Source of the DNA: a virus
IMG/VR virus record: IMGVR_UViG_3300044720_000104
Span: 1 to 22,010 of that record
DNA: 22,010 nt
Direction: 5' to 3' (one strand)
In this document: positions 14,103-22,010 of the stretch, piece after piece
How the letters are laid out: each line of letters starts with the position of its first letter
How positions within the stretch are numbered: the stretch's first letter is position 1
Position numbers and translations under genes: made by a program
The notes under the pieces: model-generated
Databases searched by the model: none
What the model saw: only the letters and a program-made list of their open reading frames with translations
What the model was told of the DNA's origin: nothing

Positions 14103-16183
14103 GTGACCAGGCCAACATCGTTGACATCATCATTCGGATGCGGGCTGAGGGCCGGCCCGACGCGGAGCTCGCGCAACGTCTCGAACAGATGGGCGCGCAC
14201 GCCACTGATGTGGCGACCGCCTTCGATCAACTTTCCAACTCGAACAAATCCCTGGCCGACGCAATGGGCAGGGTGCGCGAACAGAGCGAACGCGCTGCAG
14301 CGGCTCGCCGCGCCGAGATGCAGGACGCACAGGAAGCGGTCACATCTAAAGTTGCGCAAGCCAATGCGGCCAGGGAGGCGATAGATAAGATCGACGCGGC
14401 CGAAAAGCATGCGGCCGAACAGTCTCAGCAATTTGCGGAATCGCAAAAATCCCTCGCGGAAGCGATGGCCGCAGTGCGGGAGGAAAGTGAGAAACGTTCC
14501 CAGACACGGAATGAAGGGCAAGTCGTCCGCGACAACAGCGCAATTGCGGCTGCCGCTGAAGCACGCGCAGAAGGCCAGGCTAAAGCAGCCATCGCCGCTA
14601 CGATTGACGAAAAGCGAAAGAAGGCCAAAGCGTCCGACGAAAACAAAGAAGCCCTTGCCGCCGAAGCCCGCGAGTTGAACAAACTCGCGCACGAACAAGA
14701 TGACGAGGAGAAGGCCACAAAGAAAAATACGGAGGCCAAGAGAGCGCAGAACCAGGCGTTGCAAGGACTCTCCCGCGTTTTTCCAGAAGTAGCGGGGACG
14801 ATTAAAGCAATACTGAGTCCTCTCGGTGCGATGCTCGCCATGCTGGGCAGTGGCATTGCATTAGTCTTGCGGTCGGAACAGGCATGGCGAGCTGCGGAAC
14901 TGCGCATTGCCGCCGTTAAGCGCGCGAATGAAGTGCTCAACGAAACGCAGAGAACCTCCGCTGAGTTGATGACGGCAGCGGCGGGCAATTATGATGCGCT
15001 GGTAACCAGCCTGACCAAATACACGACCGAACTCGACAAGGCCACCGAAGCGCAAAACCGCCTGAGCGCGGCCATCGTGGCCAATCGCCAGATCAACGTG
15101 CGTAGCGACGATGAAATTCTCCGCAGGCAATTACTGGAGATCGATAAAACCAAATCCGAGCGGGTGAAGGACCGCATCGCTGAGATCAATGCGATGCCAA
15201 ACAAGACCGAGCAACAGAAGCGAGCGCTTCGCGCCGGAGCCGAGAAATATGTCGATGACCGGACGGAACCGGAGTCCAACAAAATCATCCAGCGCGACAA
15301 AGCGATCCGCGAAGCCGCCGCCCGCAAGGAGGCCCAGGCGCTCGCGGACAAGACACAGGACGCCGAGCGCACGGAGAAGGCGGCCGAGCAAGCCCGCGCT
15401 CTCGCTGCGAAACTCGCTTCCCAAGCCGCCGACATGACGCCACACATCTCCGGACTCAAGGAAGAGGAGCAGTCGGCGAAGACCATGCGCGACCAGTATA
15501 AGAACTCCACCGAAGAATCGTTGAAGGAATTGGAAGCCAAAATCGTGGGGTTAAACGAACTGCTGCACCGCAATCCAACCGACGCGTGGCTCGGTTTAGA
15601 CGACAAAGAAGTGGGCGCGTGGGAGTTGCCAAATGTCCGGCAAGCAACCGGCACAGCAACAAAGGTTTCCCGAGAAGACATCAAAAAGCGGCGCGATGCG
15701 TTGAAAGAGCAGGCCCAAGGCATTCGCACAAGCCAAAGGGAAATGGATCAATTGGCGGATGATCAGGAGACGCCGACATCAGCGACCAAAATCAGAGAAC
15801 GCGCCGAGCAAAAGCAAAAAGAGATCGCCGCTGAAGCAGAAGCCGCCCGTCAACGCGCTATTCAACTTGAGGCCGAAGCGCGCAAACAACGCGACGAGGC
15901 GGGTTTCCTGAAAGGCGACCGCGCTGGCGCGGACGTGGGCCAGCGGCGCAACAACGACAACATCGAACTTCGGCGTCAGGTGGAAGCCCAACGGGCCGCC
16001 GAGAAAGCCGAAAAAGAAAAGGCCATCGACGAAGCCGCAAAAAACTTCCAGGGCGCGGCGCTTGAACTGCAAAACGCGGCCGGCTCGGTCGCGGCCGGCA
16101 ACGACGCTATCAAAGCCTTTGCTTCCAACATCACCAAACAAATGGAAGACCTCCGCCTGTACGTCCGCGACCAGATCACTTGA
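14099..16183 (+). CDS. Coiled-coil tail tape measure protein candidate
   Basis: A 694-residue protein, starting at a GTG that overlaps the upstream stop (GTGA) with GGAG about eight bases before it. Nearly all of it is Ala, Glu, Lys, Gln and Arg in heptad-like coiled coils. There is one hydrophobic segment at about 234-258 (IKAILSPLGAMLAMLGSGIALVL), the usual pattern of a tape measure protein that fills the tail tube and enters the membrane. At roughly 1.5 angstroms per residue it would set a tail near 100 nm. The gene after it looks like a baseplate hub, which fits. I see no peptidase or lysozyme domain. A scaffold-like coiled-coil protein is the main alternative. Confidence 0.7.
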   Translation: MSDQANIVDIIIRMRAEGRPDAELAQRLEQMGAHATDVATAFDQLSNSNKSLADAMGRVREQSERAAAARRAEMQDAQEAVTSKVAQANAAREAIDKIDAAEKHAAEQSQQFAESQKSLAEAMAAVREESEKRSQTRNEGQVVRDNSAIAAAAEARAEGQAKAAIAATIDEKRKKAKASDENKEALAAEARELNKLAHEQDDEEKATKKNTEAKRAQNQALQGLSRVFPEVAGTIKAILSPLGAMLAMLGSGIALVLRSEQAWRAAELRIAAVKRANEVLNETQRTSAELMTAAAGNYDALVTSLTKYTTELDKATEAQNRLSAAIVANRQINVRSDDEILRRQLLEIDKTKSERVKDRIAEINAMPNKTEQQKRALRAGAEKYVDDRTEPESNKIIQRDKAIREAAARKEAQALADKTQDAERTEKAAEQARALAAKLASQAADMTPHISGLKEEEQSAKTMRDQYKNSTEESLKELEAKIVGLNELLHRNPTDAWLGLDDKEVGAWELPNVRQATGTATKVSREDIKKRRDALKEQAQGIRTSQREMDQLADDQETPTSATKIRERAEQKQKEIAAEAEAARQRAIQLEAEARKQRDEAGFLKGDRAGADVGQRRNNDNIELRRQVEAQRAAEKAEKEKAIDEAAKNFQGAALELQNAAGSVAAGNDAIKAFASNITKQMEDLRLYVRDQIT

Positions 16184-16186
16184 GCG

Positions 16187-17974
16187 ATGCCACAAACATT
16201 CATCACCGTGGAAGTCGTCGCTGGCGATCACAAGACCGCTGAGGATTGGGGACTCGACCACCGCTCGTTCAAGCGCCGGCGGAAAATAAAATCCATCTCG
16301 GTCTTTACCTTTCGCGCGGCCGTCAAGGACTTCACTGCTGATCCGGTCTTTGCCGAAGACGATCATCTCATCATTCGCACGGGCGTGTTGAAGGATGGCG
16401 ATGGCGACCTTGTGCCCAACAGTGGCATCGTCCGCTTCCGTGGCATCGTGACCGAAATCCCGCGCGACAGTGATCCCGAAAACGAATCGCTCGACTATGA
16501 AGTGAGTGATCCCTGGTATTGGCTGGAGAACACCGTCTTCCAACAACAGACACTCGCGTGGAACGGTTCAGCGTTTGCGCCCTACGACACCAGTCACATC
16601 CTTATTCCGTATCAGCGCGGGCCGAGCGCCTGGACCGTGTTGAGTGCTGAAGCGCAAATTCGCGAAGCATGCCGTTGGGTGATCGAGGAAATCACCCCGC
16701 CGTGCCCCATGCAAATCGGCACCATCGAGATCGATCCGGACAGCTACGATGGCGGCACCGTTCCACTCGATGAAGAGCGCGACGTGCTCTGCAGCCAGGT
16801 CGTCACCAAAATGCTGCGCTGGGCACCGGACGCCGTCCCGTGGATCGATCACACCACGGGCCCGCCGACGTTACATTGCCGTCGCTGGAGCACGCTTCCC
16901 TCTGTGTCACTCGCCCTCTTTAATGGTGTCACCGTCAGCAGCGCCATTACACCACTCTACCGGCTGCAGCTCCCCGGCGTGTTGCTTCGCTTCGAGCAAA
17001 TGAATGTCGTCACCGTGGACGGGAACGAAAAAAGCACTCTCAGTTTGAGCGAGCAAAAATATCCGCCAGCCACGACCGGCCGGGAATTGGGTTGCCTCAT
17101 TCAGACGATTGACCTCGTCGGATCGCGTGGCGTCGTCAGCAGTGCCGATATTGCCGTGCTCCCAATTAAAGCCGACAGCGCCACGGCCGCCGAAAAAGTT
17201 CTCTGGTGGCAGCAGCGCGTGAACTGGATGCAAGACCCCCGCGTGAGCGACATCGTCATCAGCGAGGTGACCAGCGAGAGCGACGATGACCTGGGCCTCC
17301 CCAACGAACTCGACGAATGCCAGATTCCCCCGTGGCTCGAATACGATGCCGCCGCAAATCCTGACGGTGTGAAAAGTGAACGAGTTGTCTTCAAGGCCCG
17401 CGTGACCTACAAAAAATGGAAGGACGATGCGAAGACCGTTCTGGAGTTCGACACCACTGCTACCAGCACGCCGAACTACATCACCGTGGAAATCAATTCC
17501 ACCAACGCCATTACGAAGCTTTATTCAGTCGGTGAAACTATTCAGCAGCAGGAACTAGAGCCGCCCGGCCTCGCGCGTTTCATTTACGATGGACTGGGCA
17601 TCCTCCATTACCAGGGAGCCATCACGATCACGCGCGCGGAGATCGCCGAAGAAGTGAATCTCGGCCAGCGGATCAACCTCACGGGCGGCCGCATCGAATG
17701 GCAAACGATGAACGCAATGGTCGTGGCCATCACCGATGACTTCGGCACCGGCACTACGACCGTGGAATTCGGCCCGCCATCATTTCTCGGTGCGCAGGAA
17801 ATGATCGACTTCCTCCGCACCAACCGTTTCCGCACGCGTAACATGTCGCCCAACCTTCCCCAGACCGGCCAGGCGAGCGGGGCAAACAACATCGATCTCG
17901 GCAAACATCTTCCAAGGCGTAACGCCACCACGAGTCCGGGCGGAGGAGGCGGCGCGCCTCCGGTCTATGCCTAA
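16187..17974 (+). CDS. Baseplate hub / tail-tip protein, gp27/gpD-like
   Basis: A 595-residue protein just after the tape measure candidate. Residues about 75-115 show the hub-family pattern in which a conserved 'FRGIVTEI' strand is followed by 'ESLDYEVSDPWYWLENTVF', as in late control D and gp27-like proteins that form the trimeric ring at the tail tip. A beta-rich second half (ITITRAEIAEEVNLGQRINLTGG) resembles the second tube-like domain. The C-terminal 30 residues are Gly/Pro-rich and flexible. Its stop overlaps the next gene's start by eight bases, so the pair is likely coupled. The hub assignment is by motif and position, with moderate certainty. Confidence 0.65.
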   Translation: MPQTFITVEVVAGDHKTAEDWGLDHRSFKRRRKIKSISVFTFRAAVKDFTADPVFAEDDHLIIRTGVLKDGDGDLVPNSGIVRFRGIVTEIPRDSDPENESLDYEVSDPWYWLENTVFQQQTLAWNGSAFAPYDTSHILIPYQRGPSAWTVLSAEAQIREACRWVIEEITPPCPMQIGTIEIDPDSYDGGTVPLDEERDVLCSQVVTKMLRWAPDAVPWIDHTTGPPTLHCRRWSTLPSVSLALFNGVTVSSAITPLYRLQLPGVLLRFEQMNVVTVDGNEKSTLSLSEQKYPPATTGRELGCLIQTIDLVGSRGVVSSADIAVLPIKADSATAAEKVLWWQQRVNWMQDPRVSDIVISEVTSESDDDLGLPNELDECQIPPWLEYDAAANPDGVKSERVVFKARVTYKKWKDDAKTVLEFDTTATSTPNYITVEINSTNAITKLYSVGETIQQQELEPPGLARFIYDGLGILHYQGAITITRAEIAEEVNLGQRINLTGGRIEWQTMNAMVVAITDDFGTGTTTVEFGPPSFLGAQEMIDFLRTNRFRTRNMSPNLPQTGQASGANNIDLGKHLPRRNATTSPGGGGGAPPVYA

Positions 17975-20900
17975 AATTCCTTATGTTCCAGTCGGCCAGG
18001 AACCGACGCCGCCGCACACGGTCGCATTGTGGACGTCACTCAATGCGAAGGTCGAAGCGATCCTCAACGGGCGTTCCTACGTTTTCGCGTGGAACCCGGC
18101 CGTGTCAGCGCAAATGCCGGCGATCCTTTTCGGCAAGCGATTCTTTTTCACGAACGGGACACCCACCATTTACGCGCAGATGGTTCCGGGCGCGGTCACC
18201 TACCTCGTCAATGCGCCCGATCCAGTAACGGGGTTACAGGTCCAAGCGACGAGCGTGCGCAGTTACGACCACTCTTATTTCCTCGCCGCGATCGCCAATG
18301 CAACCGCGACGGCGTTCGATACCGCCAAGCACATTGCCACCGTCAATCGCATCCTCAGCACCAGCTCTTATCCGCCCGGCATTGGCATCATCGATCACGT
18401 GAGCCTCTTCGAGCATTCGATGGCCGTGGCCACGAAACAATTACAGGGACCGGGCGATCCTGCGCCGCGGACTTACTGGTTGCGCGAAGGCGGTAATATC
18501 AATCAGGCGTCGCCGGTGCCGGACAAGCGGCTCGATTATGGTTGGGCCGATTTCATCATCGAAGGGCCGGCCGCCATAAACATTCCGAGCCCGCAGGACA
18601 CGAAGTTTCCGGTCGTGTGTTTCCACAACCTGAATCTATTCGCGTGTGACGTGACGTGGCACGGCGGGACGTTCACGTTGCAGCCTGGCGAATGTCGAAC
18701 GGTTCGCCGCACCTGGAACACGCCGCTGAATCGTTGGGAGAATTACCGTTTCACGCTTCGTTACTTCGTAGTGCCTGAAATTGGCGACGCGCATTTCTTC
18801 TGGAGCTTCGCGAGCAATCACGTGACCGCGCGCGATGGCAATCCCGGCCCGGACATCGACGACAATGCCGTGACGGCCGCTGCGTCCATGCAGCGCCACA
18901 ACGTTGCGAACAAGGCGTGGGTTTATGAACTGGTCCGGCACTTCAGCAACCCGGACCACTTTGCCTATTTCAAACGCGACCCCCATGAGCTGTGTGACAT
19001 CAACGATCTCTATGTTGAACAGGACTTGGGCACCAGCGCTTGGAAGCGTAAACACTTCGACGATCTCAAAGGCCGCGTCACGGCTCCGGGGGATTTGCTC
19101 CTGGCCGATTTCATTTACCACGGCGCGGCGCTGGACGACACGACCAGCGCGGATGGTGAGCTATGGATCGTACGCGTGCCCAAAGGCGCACCGCCTCCAC
19201 AGCCCGTGACGTACGACAAGGTCAAGTTCCGAGGCTTCGCCGATCCGAATCGGCTCGCGGAATTTGCTGCGCACAAGCTGGCGTGGGGGACTGACGCCAA
19301 TGGTAACGCCACCATCTATTCCACCGACGCGGCCCATGACGTGTGGCTCGTCGGCACGGGCACCAACCTGCTTAAAGACCCATTGTATGCGCGCGATGCG
19401 CCACAGGTGATTCGCACAGCCGTCCGGCTCGACACCGCGTTCAAGCTCGACACGAAAATCTTTGAGAACCGTGTCGGTGGAATTGATCAGGACATCTTTG
19501 GCGTGAGTAACTTCACGCGAAGTGATGTATCGAGCTATCGGCTCCATCAACGCAGCGTTAGCCTCACGCCCAACGCAAAACAGTTCTACAACCCGGCCGG
19601 CCAACTCATCACCGTGCCAGGCGATGCGTTGCCGCTCTTGATCGAGGCACCCGGTCCGGCGCAGGGAATCACCGCCATCCAGAGCGTGAAGGTGGCCGAC
19701 CTGCTCACGCTGGCCCACTTCGGCGGATTAGCCGACGCCAATACGTCCTACGAAAATGTCGCATTAGTCATGACGCCCGAAGGCTTGGTGCTGAAGTTCA
19801 TTGAGAGCGTGCGCGCTGACGCGTTGCCTGATTTGGTTGCGCTGCAAACCACGAGGCGCGCCACGGCGCTGACGCCGCGCGATCTCAGCTACACTTACAA
19901 CGCGGCCACGGATCGCTTCGAACTCAAACACTGCATTCGCTTTCGCGGCCAGGGCTTCGGCTACGGTCAGCACGGCCGCATCAACGCCGGTTTCTTCACC
20001 ATGCGTCGCGGAAGGTTTCGGTGCCTGGAATACATCGATGAGTTGAGCGGAAAGGACGGAAAAGATTTCACGTTGCCGAGCCATCCCATCAGCGAAACGC
20101 GCGTGCGGCTCTTAAGGCAGATCGGAAAGCTGGGCGGCTGGTACGACGGCGGTGCCCTCGGACAATTCTACGCGCATGAGATTGATGCGGTCGCTGGTGG
20201 CCACCTCATGGGCATTGGATCGCCGACGCCGCTGGATGGCCTTGTGGCGTTCGATGCGTTCAAAGACACGATGATTGGGCCATTCAATTGGTTTATCCTC
20301 AACAGCGGCAACTTGGCCGGACCAGATTATCCGGCGCGCGTGGCACCGACACCGCGCGCGGTCACACCGCAGCGCACCAACATAATTCTGAGCACGGAAA
20401 GTTTTAATGCATTGGCCCAAAGCGGGAACCAATGTGTGGATGGTGCTCTGCTGGATTGGCGCGCGCTCCGTGTCTGGCACGGCCGCGTGCTTGACTTCAA
20501 CACGCTGCCAAGCTGGACCTCCTTTGGGAATCTCCCTATGCCCATCGACACTGCCGTCCGGATTGATAACGCACCTGATGCAACCTATTGGCTGAGTTGG
20601 TTCGCGGCAAACAATGTGACGGTCGCGAATGGCGGCAACGTGAATGATTTCCCGGCCAACTTCGCCACGCTACGCAATGAGTTCAATCAGTCCCGCAGCT
20701 TCACGTGGCAAAACCATTTTCATTTGAGCAACTGCGCGTTGGCGGGCACGCGCAGCATTTACGTGACGGGCCAAGCGAACCCGGAAACGTGGAACGTATT
20801 CAGCGGCGCACTCACAATGACCATGACCGACTTCACGCTCAACGCGCCCACAAACATCGCGGGGTCCCAAGGCGCGGCGGTGATTGCCGTGCCGGAATTC

Positions 20901-22010
20901 GAGAGTGCGCCGGGCATCCCGCTCACCATCGGCCTGCGGACGAATTACACAGCGGCGTTGAAGTGGCTCACCTTCACGAGCCTGCGCGCGTTGGTGGAGC
21001 GCTATATTAATTTCGCGCATGCCGAGGTTTTCGTGCCGCTCGCTCTCGAAGTCTTTGAGTGCCCTGACTTTGCTCGGAGCAGCGTGGTGGGCAGCAACCA
21101 GAATGTGATTTACACGGGCGAGCTCGCCGCGCGCCGGAACAGCGGTAATGCGGCCGCGACCATCACGGACCTGAACTCCATAAGTGTGACATCGAACTCG
21201 ACCACCGCCCTGCCGATTCCGCACAAGCAAACCGCCTTCCGATTGGCGAGGCTTGAGAGCGAAGCCGAATGGAAGTTACCTGTGCCGAGCGACCGGCCTC
21301 GGCTGATTTATTCCCAGGGCAACAGAACGTCTGGCAAGTACCGGTACCAGCCGTTTTATCACATGGCGGTGAGCTTCAACATGCAGACCGACTCGTTTGG
21401 CCGCTACGTGTTAAATTCGTCTCAGTTTGGTGGCGGCGGCGGTGGCGGTTATTTGACCGTGCCGCCATTCTTCCCGCCCGATCTTGCGCAAGTCCTGCCC
21501 AATCCCGCTGTCGATGGCAGTGGCTCGCAAGGCAACCCTTGGCCGTCTGGCAGTATCTTCGGCAGCCGTACGAGCGTGCATCGCCAAGCCGGGCCGCGCC
21601 AATTTTGGGAGTTTGAAATCCCGACGGTAGTGGATAAGGCCAAGCGCGCGGAAAATTACTGGCGGTACCTCAACCGCGAGGAGAGCCACATTGCCTGCCA
21701 AATCGTGGCCACGCCTGGCGTCAATCCGAGCAGGGACTTTTGCTACGTGCCTCAGCAGCAATGGGGGCAGGAAAAGGATTGGTGGCTTCAGGGCGCTGAT
21801 CCTTATCTCCAAAGCGCCTTGGGCATTCACGCCCAACCGCTCAGCCTCGCTGAACCGTGGGTGCCCGGCAACGCCCCTCGCCGGAACATCAGCGCTGGCC
21901 ACGGCGAACTGCGGACGGTTGGAGTGGGTGTCACGATTCTGACCCCCAAACCCGATTCCGCTGCACGGGTGGTTTACGACGGTAGTCGGCCGGCCATAAC
22001 ACTCCCTTGA
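17967..22010 (+). CDS. Giant tail-tip / host-interaction protein (1347 residues)
   Basis: The largest gene here, complete: its TGA stop is the last three bases of the window. I do not recognise a family along its length. It is beta-rich and aromatic (W, F, Y, N) throughout, without long coiled coils or a signal peptide, like the large multidomain proteins at siphophage tail tips. A seven-glycine run near residue 1156 is a flexible hinge before a proline-rich stretch (PPFFPPD). Overlap with the hub gene (eight bases) and its position at the end of the tail block support a central fibre or host-recognition role. A GGAGGAGG sequence at 17942-17949 is 17 bases from the ATG, farther than usual, so coupled reinitiation is more likely. 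I see no lysozyme, peptidase or pectin-lyase motif. Confidence 0.6.
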   Translation: MPKIPYVPVGQEPTPPHTVALWTSLNAKVEAILNGRSYVFAWNPAVSAQMPAILFGKRFFFTNGTPTIYAQMVPGAVTYLVNAPDPVTGLQVQATSVRSYDHSYFLAAIANATATAFDTAKHIATVNRILSTSSYPPGIGIIDHVSLFEHSMAVATKQLQGPGDPAPRTYWLREGGNINQASPVPDKRLDYGWADFIIEGPAAINIPSPQDTKFPVVCFHNLNLFACDVTWHGGTFTLQPGECRTVRRTWNTPLNRWENYRFTLRYFVVPEIGDAHFFWSFASNHVTARDGNPGPDIDDNAVTAAASMQRHNVANKAWVYELVRHFSNPDHFAYFKRDPHELCDINDLYVEQDLGTSAWKRKHFDDLKGRVTAPGDLLLADFIYHGAALDDTTSADGELWIVRVPKGAPPPQPVTYDKVKFRGFADPNRLAEFAAHKLAWGTDANGNATIYSTDAAHDVWLVGTGTNLLKDPLYARDAPQVIRTAVRLDTAFKLDTKIFENRVGGIDQDIFGVSNFTRSDVSSYRLHQRSVSLTPNAKQFYNPAGQLITVPGDALPLLIEAPGPAQGITAIQSVKVADLLTLAHFGGLADANTSYENVALVMTPEGLVLKFIESVRADALPDLVALQTTRRATALTPRDLSYTYNAATDRFELKHCIRFRGQGFGYGQHGRINAGFFTMRRGRFRCLEYIDELSGKDGKDFTLPSHPISETRVRLLRQIGKLGGWYDGGALGQFYAHEIDAVAGGHLMGIGSPTPLDGLVAFDAFKDTMIGPFNWFILNSGNLAGPDYPARVAPTPRAVTPQRTNIILSTESFNALAQSGNQCVDGALLDWRALRVWHGRVLDFNTLPSWTSFGNLPMPIDTAVRIDNAPDATYWLSWFAANNVTVANGGNVNDFPANFATLRNEFNQSRSFTWQNHFHLSNCALAGTRSIYVTGQANPETWNVFSGALTMTMTDFTLNAPTNIAGSQGAAVIAVPEFESAPGIPLTIGLRTNYTAALKWLTFTSLRALVERYINFAHAEVFVPLALEVFECPDFARSSVVGSNQNVIYTGELAARRNSGNAAATITDLNSISVTSNSTTALPIPHKQTAFRLARLESEAEWKLPVPSDRPRLIYSQGNRTSGKYRYQPFYHMAVSFNMQTDSFGRYVLNSSQFGGGGGGGYLTVPPFFPPDLAQVLPNPAVDGSGSQGNPWPSGSIFGSRTSVHRQAGPRQFWEFEIPTVVDKAKRAENYWRYLNREESHIACQIVATPGVNPSRDFCYVPQQQWGQEKDWWLQGADPYLQSALGIHAQPLSLAEPWVPGNAPRRNISAGHGELRTVGVGVTILTPKPDSAARVVYDGSRPAITLP

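Noticed and set aside
3132-17974. Gene transfer agent rather than phage
   Set aside because: Head and tail gene order would fit either, but nothing here is diagnostic of a gene transfer agent, and the moron-like island suits a phage better.
1-22010. CRISPR array, tRNA, rRNA, insertion sequence, integrase or attachment site
   Set aside because: No regular spaced repeats, RNA gene signatures, transposase/integrase motifs or long terminal repeats were seen.

Overview
The window is the late structural (head and tail) module of a tailed bacteriophage or prophage with an HK97-type head. There is no sheath gene, so a siphovirus-like virion is most likely. GC content is high. Most genes lie on the plus strand and many overlap by 1-8 bases (ATGA, GTGA and TAATG junctions), as in a co-transcribed late operon. 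Degenerate heptanucleotide repeats (CTCTCAA type, GTTCGTT type, AAAATCG type) resemble those I recall from Verrucomicrobiota genomes. Together with export-type N-termini on several virion genes, they make a verrucomicrobial host my best guess. That is inference, not proof. Terminase, integrase, lysis and replication genes are not in the window.

Head region (1-5596): a portal protein fused to a C-terminal MuF domain (its 5' end lies outside the window), a prohead protease with an added N-terminal zinc ribbon, and a major capsid protein with an N-terminal membrane segment. A GC-rich hairpin, a signal-peptide-bearing beta-rich protein (possible decoration protein) and a small CxxC protein follow.

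Island (5597-6359): the plus-strand operon is interrupted. About 300 bases (5619-5916) carry no convincing gene but hold a dense set of perfect inverted repeats. Several are interleaved as A-B-A'-B', which means pseudoknots or mutually exclusive hairpins. Next to them is a lone 105-codon gene on the minus strand (5923-6240) with a palindrome upstream. This looks like a moron-type insertion with an undescribed structured RNA or DNA element, and it is the most interesting part of the window.

Connector and tail region (6360-22010): a gp6-like connector, an HK97 gp10-like completion protein, a tail-terminator-like protein with a chitobiase-type C-terminal domain, a small Cys/His protein, a probable tail tube protein and two unassigned proteins. 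Next come a large secreted-type fibre, a membrane-anchored protein, a coiled-coil tape measure candidate, a baseplate hub-like protein and a 1347-residue tail-tip protein that ends exactly at the window edge. Placing a fibre and a membrane protein upstream of the tape measure gene is unusual.
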